Source: Spirochaetes bacterium GWF1_49_6
GTDB lineage: Bacteria; Spirochaetota; Brevinematia; Brevinematales; GWF1-51-8
Assembly: GCA_001829395.1 (NCBI GenBank)
Contig: MIBD01000051.1
Location: 2,783 to 10,059, forward strand
DNA length: 7,277 nt
Reading direction: 5' to 3'
The stretch's first letter is position 1. Each line of letters begins with the position of its first letter. The notes under the pieces were generated by a model. That model had not been told where the DNA came from and made no database searches. It saw only the letters and a list, made by a program, of their open reading frames with translations. The translations under genes and the position numbers were made by a program. Of the stretch, positions 5,701 through 7,277 are shown in pieces.

Positions 5701-7173
5701 ATGCTCCATCTGTTTTTCTATCAATTTCGCGATAATTTTATAATTTTCAACCTGCTGCGTTATATCAGCTTCCGGTCGATAGCGGCGTTTTTTACGGCGT
5801 TCATTATCGGGATGATTATATTCCCGGGGTTTATCCGCAAACTCCGCGAACGGAAGATGGGGCAGGCGATCCGTGACGACGGCCCTCAGAGTCACCAGAC
5901 GAAGGCGGGAACTCCCACTATGGGGGGATTGATCGTCATCCTCGCCGCGCTGACCGCCGTGCTCCTCTGGGTGAAATTCGAGTACTATGTCGCAGTCGTT
6001 TCAGTGTCGATTGTGTTTTTCGGCGCGATAGGGTTTATCGACGATTACCTCAAGGTGCGTTATAATAACTCGAAGGGCATCTCCGCTAAATTAAAGCTCG
6101 CCCTCCAGCTTGGCACTGCCGCGATCATCCTCGCGATGCTCTATTTCAATCCCCAGCATTGGCGTGAAAACGACTTCTCGTTAATGATTAAAAACGATCA
6201 GTCAAAGTCGGTGATCGAGTACCCTTATACATGGCAGAATTCTCAGCCATTGGAGTGGAAGCATACGAACAGTACCGGACAGCTCCAACCCCCCGGCCGT
6301 TACCAGTTTTTCTTCGTCGTCTCCGATCTGTTCGGGAACAGGGAGGAGCATCTGCTATCGATCGTTAGGCTTTTCGAGGATTACGGGCCTGTCGTCATGG
6401 ATGTTCACGCGGTGGATGTGAAGCCGGAGGAGGTGGAATCCCCCAAGGATTCGATGCTGAAACTGTCATGGCAGATCGACCTGACCGCCCCGGTATCGGA
6501 AACCAAGGCCCAGCAGTATTCCGGTATCATCGAAGTGAAACGCAGTTCGGACTTCTTTTTCAGTTTTTATATACCGTTTTTCTCCCAGCCGATATTTGTC
6601 TGGCCGCCCATTCTGGGATTTGTCTTCTTCGCATTCGTGCTGATCGCGTTCTCCAACGCGACCAACCTGTCGGACGGACTGGATGGGCTGGCGTCGGGGA
6701 TGGGGATTATCCTCTATCTCCCGTTCGCGATATTTTCCTACGTGATGGGAAATATCCTGATGTCGAATTACCTGCTGTTCCCGCACCTTCCTGGGGCGGG
6801 GGAAATCACCGTGATTATCGCGGCGATGATAGGCGGGTTTGCGGCGTTTCTATGGTATAACGTACATCCCGCGCAGATATTTATGGGCGACACTCTTTCC
6901 CTTTCGATGGGCGGGGCTATCGCTACTATCGCGATCATTCTGAAATTGGAATTACAGCTCCTTATAGCGGGGTTCGTGTTCGTCATGGAAACCGTGTCGG
7001 TAGTATTACAGGTGTTCTGGTTCAAGCGGTTCAAGAAACGGATTTTCCGAATGGCGCCCATTCATCACCATTTTGAATTGGGCGGATGGAAGGAGACGCA
7101 GGTAGTGGTACGTTTCTATATCATCAGCGTACTATGCGCGTTAATCGCGTTATCCGCGCTCAAGATTCGTTAG
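5701..7173 (+). CDS. mraY: Phospho-MurNAc-pentapeptide translocase with a large extra periplasmic domain
   Basis: MraY transfers phospho-MurNAc-pentapeptide from UDP to undecaprenyl phosphate in the inner membrane, making lipid I. Family marks are all present: RNDGP-like RDDGPQSHQTKAGTPTMGG (58-76), FIDDYLK with catalytic D114-D115, NATNLSDGLDGLA (319-331), the third aspartate D397 in FMGD, and MAPIHHHFELGGW (451-463). The N-terminus aligns with the E. coli start and GAGGA lies just upstream, supporting this ATG. The length is 490 residues, against 360 in E. coli. The whole excess lies between TM4 (about 130-149) and TM5 (about 300-320), on the periplasmic side in known MraY topology. One other oddity is GDTLSLSMGG where GD-x-GSL is usual, a leucine in place of glycine after the catalytic aspartate. 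The gene is flanked by an acetyltransferase and a probable AMMECR1 gene, not by murF and murD. Confidence 0.96.
   Translation: MLHLFFYQFRDNFIIFNLLRYISFRSIAAFFTAFIIGMIIFPGFIRKLRERKMGQAIRDDGPQSHQTKAGTPTMGGLIVILAALTAVLLWVKFEYYVAVVSVSIVFFGAIGFIDDYLKVRYNNSKGISAKLKLALQLGTAAIILAMLYFNPQHWRENDFSLMIKNDQSKSVIEYPYTWQNSQPLEWKHTNSTGQLQPPGRYQFFFVVSDLFGNREEHLLSIVRLFEDYGPVVMDVHAVDVKPEEVESPKDSMLKLSWQIDLTAPVSETKAQQYSGIIEVKRSSDFFFSFYIPFFSQPIFVWPPILGFVFFAFVLIAFSNATNLSDGLDGLASGMGIILYLPFAIFSYVMGNILMSNYLLFPHLPGAGEITVIIAAMIGGFAAFLWYNVHPAQIFMGDTLSLSMGGAIATIAIILKLELQLLIAGFVFVMETVSVVLQVFWFKRFKKRIFRMAPIHHHFELGGWKETQVVVRFYIISVLCALIALSALKIR
6157..6546 (+). other. Segment of mraY encoding an inserted ~130-residue periplasmic domain
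   Basis: MraY residues about 153-282. E. coli MraY has only some 20 residues between TM4 and TM5, ending in a hydrophobic LVVPFF segment; here the matching segment FYIPFF follows the insert. The insert is hydrophilic with no membrane helix. Its first part contains TGQLQPPGRYQFFFVVSDLF, then GNRE, a pattern resembling Ig-like strands of the FlgD type (gly-x-x-x-pro-pro-gly-arg-tyr, then V-x-D-x-x-G-N). Its second part alternates hydrophobic residues (VVMDVHAVDV, LKLSWQIDL, YSGIIEVKR) and looks like further beta strands. Frame and codon style continue unchanged through both junctions. The Ig-like assignment is inference from pattern only. Confidence 0.8.
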
Positions 7174-7177
7174 GAGG
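7172..7177 (+). promoter_or_regulatory. Ribosome binding site overlapping the mraY stop codon
   Basis: AGGAGG, extended by two more G, starts inside the TAG stop of mraY and lies 5 bases before the next ATG at 7183. This arrangement suggests translational coupling of mraY with the following gene. Confidence 0.8.
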
Positions 7178-7182
7178 GGATT

Positions 7183-7277
7183 ATGGAAAAATTGAAACTG
7201 ACCGGCGAGCAGCAGCAGACGCTTCTGAAAGCGGTGCGCGCCACTATAGAGCGGGAACTGAAAGTCCCGTCGCCCGC
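7183..7277 (+). CDS. Probable AMMECR1 / AmmeMemoRadiSam system protein A, 3' truncated
   Basis: Only the first 31 codons lie in the window: MEKLKLTGEQQQTLLKAVRA, then TIERELKVPSP. The pattern L-T-x-E-x-x-x-x-L-L-x-x-[AV]-R-x-x-I-E, followed by a short proline-containing stretch, is how bacterial AMMECR1-domain proteins begin. In many bacteria this protein is encoded with a MEMO-like protein and a radical SAM enzyme; neither can be seen because the window ends. Function of the family is not established. The start is well supported by AGGAGG five bases upstream, nine bases after the mraY stop. With so little sequence the call is tentative; it may be any protein with a similar amphipathic first helix. 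Confidence 0.55.
   Translation, partial: MEKLKLTGEQQQTLLKAVRATIERELKVPSP

Noticed and set aside
5593..5895. Minus-strand frame spanning the GNAT-mraY junction
   Set aside because: It is antisense to two well-supported genes, with no ribosome site or motif.
6157..6546. MraY insert as an assembly chimera or mobile intein-like element
   Set aside because: The frame is continuous, composition matches the flanks, MraY sequence resumes at the matching position, and no intein splice motifs or terminal repeats are visible.
6468..6860. 130-residue plus-strand frame inside mraY
   Set aside because: It lies wholly in an alternative frame of a strongly conserved gene and has no start signal.

Overview
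The window looks like chromosomal DNA of a didermal bacterium, most plausibly a spirochaete or a relative. The base composition looks close to balanced. Three things point this way: a hybrid histidine kinase / receiver / SpoIIE-phosphatase polypeptide, two lipoproteins with relaxed lipoboxes (V-V-S-C and G-A-S-C), and a spirochaete-like lipoprotein with TPR-like repeats. The phylum is inferred from gene style only. No rRNA, tRNA, CRISPR array, insertion sequence or phage gene was seen.

Layout. Bases 2-1507 hold the 3' part of a signalling gene (kinase ATPase end, receiver domain, PP2C/SpoIIE phosphatase). A GNAT-family acetyltransferase (1552-2343) follows on the same strand. A hairpin at 2352-2379 separates it from a convergent minus-strand lipoprotein gene (2401-3234), whose mature part carries two tandem CBM21-type glycogen/starch-binding modules. 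An AT-rich divergent control region (3235-3481) holds a promoter for each direction and a perfect 10-bp dyad around the minus-strand -35 box. From 3482 rightward there is a tight run of four genes with gaps of 12, 14 and 9 bases: a TPR-like repeat lipoprotein (3482-5074), a RimI-like GNAT acetyltransferase (5087-5686), mraY (5701-7173) and the start of a probable AMMECR1/AmmeMemoRadiSam-A gene (7183 onward, cut by the window end).

How the genes relate. The left part is signalling plus an acetyltransferase of unknown substrate. The centre encodes two probably membrane-anchored lipoproteins read divergently, one likely binding alpha-glucan and one a helical-repeat scaffold. The right part makes lipid I for peptidoglycan, with mraY placed next to unrelated genes rather than beside murF and murD.

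The most unusual element is MraY itself. It is 490 residues, against about 360 in E. coli, and the excess of about 130 residues sits in one place, the predicted periplasmic loop between TM4 and TM5. The inserted segment is hydrophilic, beta-rich and reminiscent of an Ig-like fold. I see no recognisable new defence or mobile system here. The MraY insert and the tandem-CBM21 lipoprotein are the items most worth following up.
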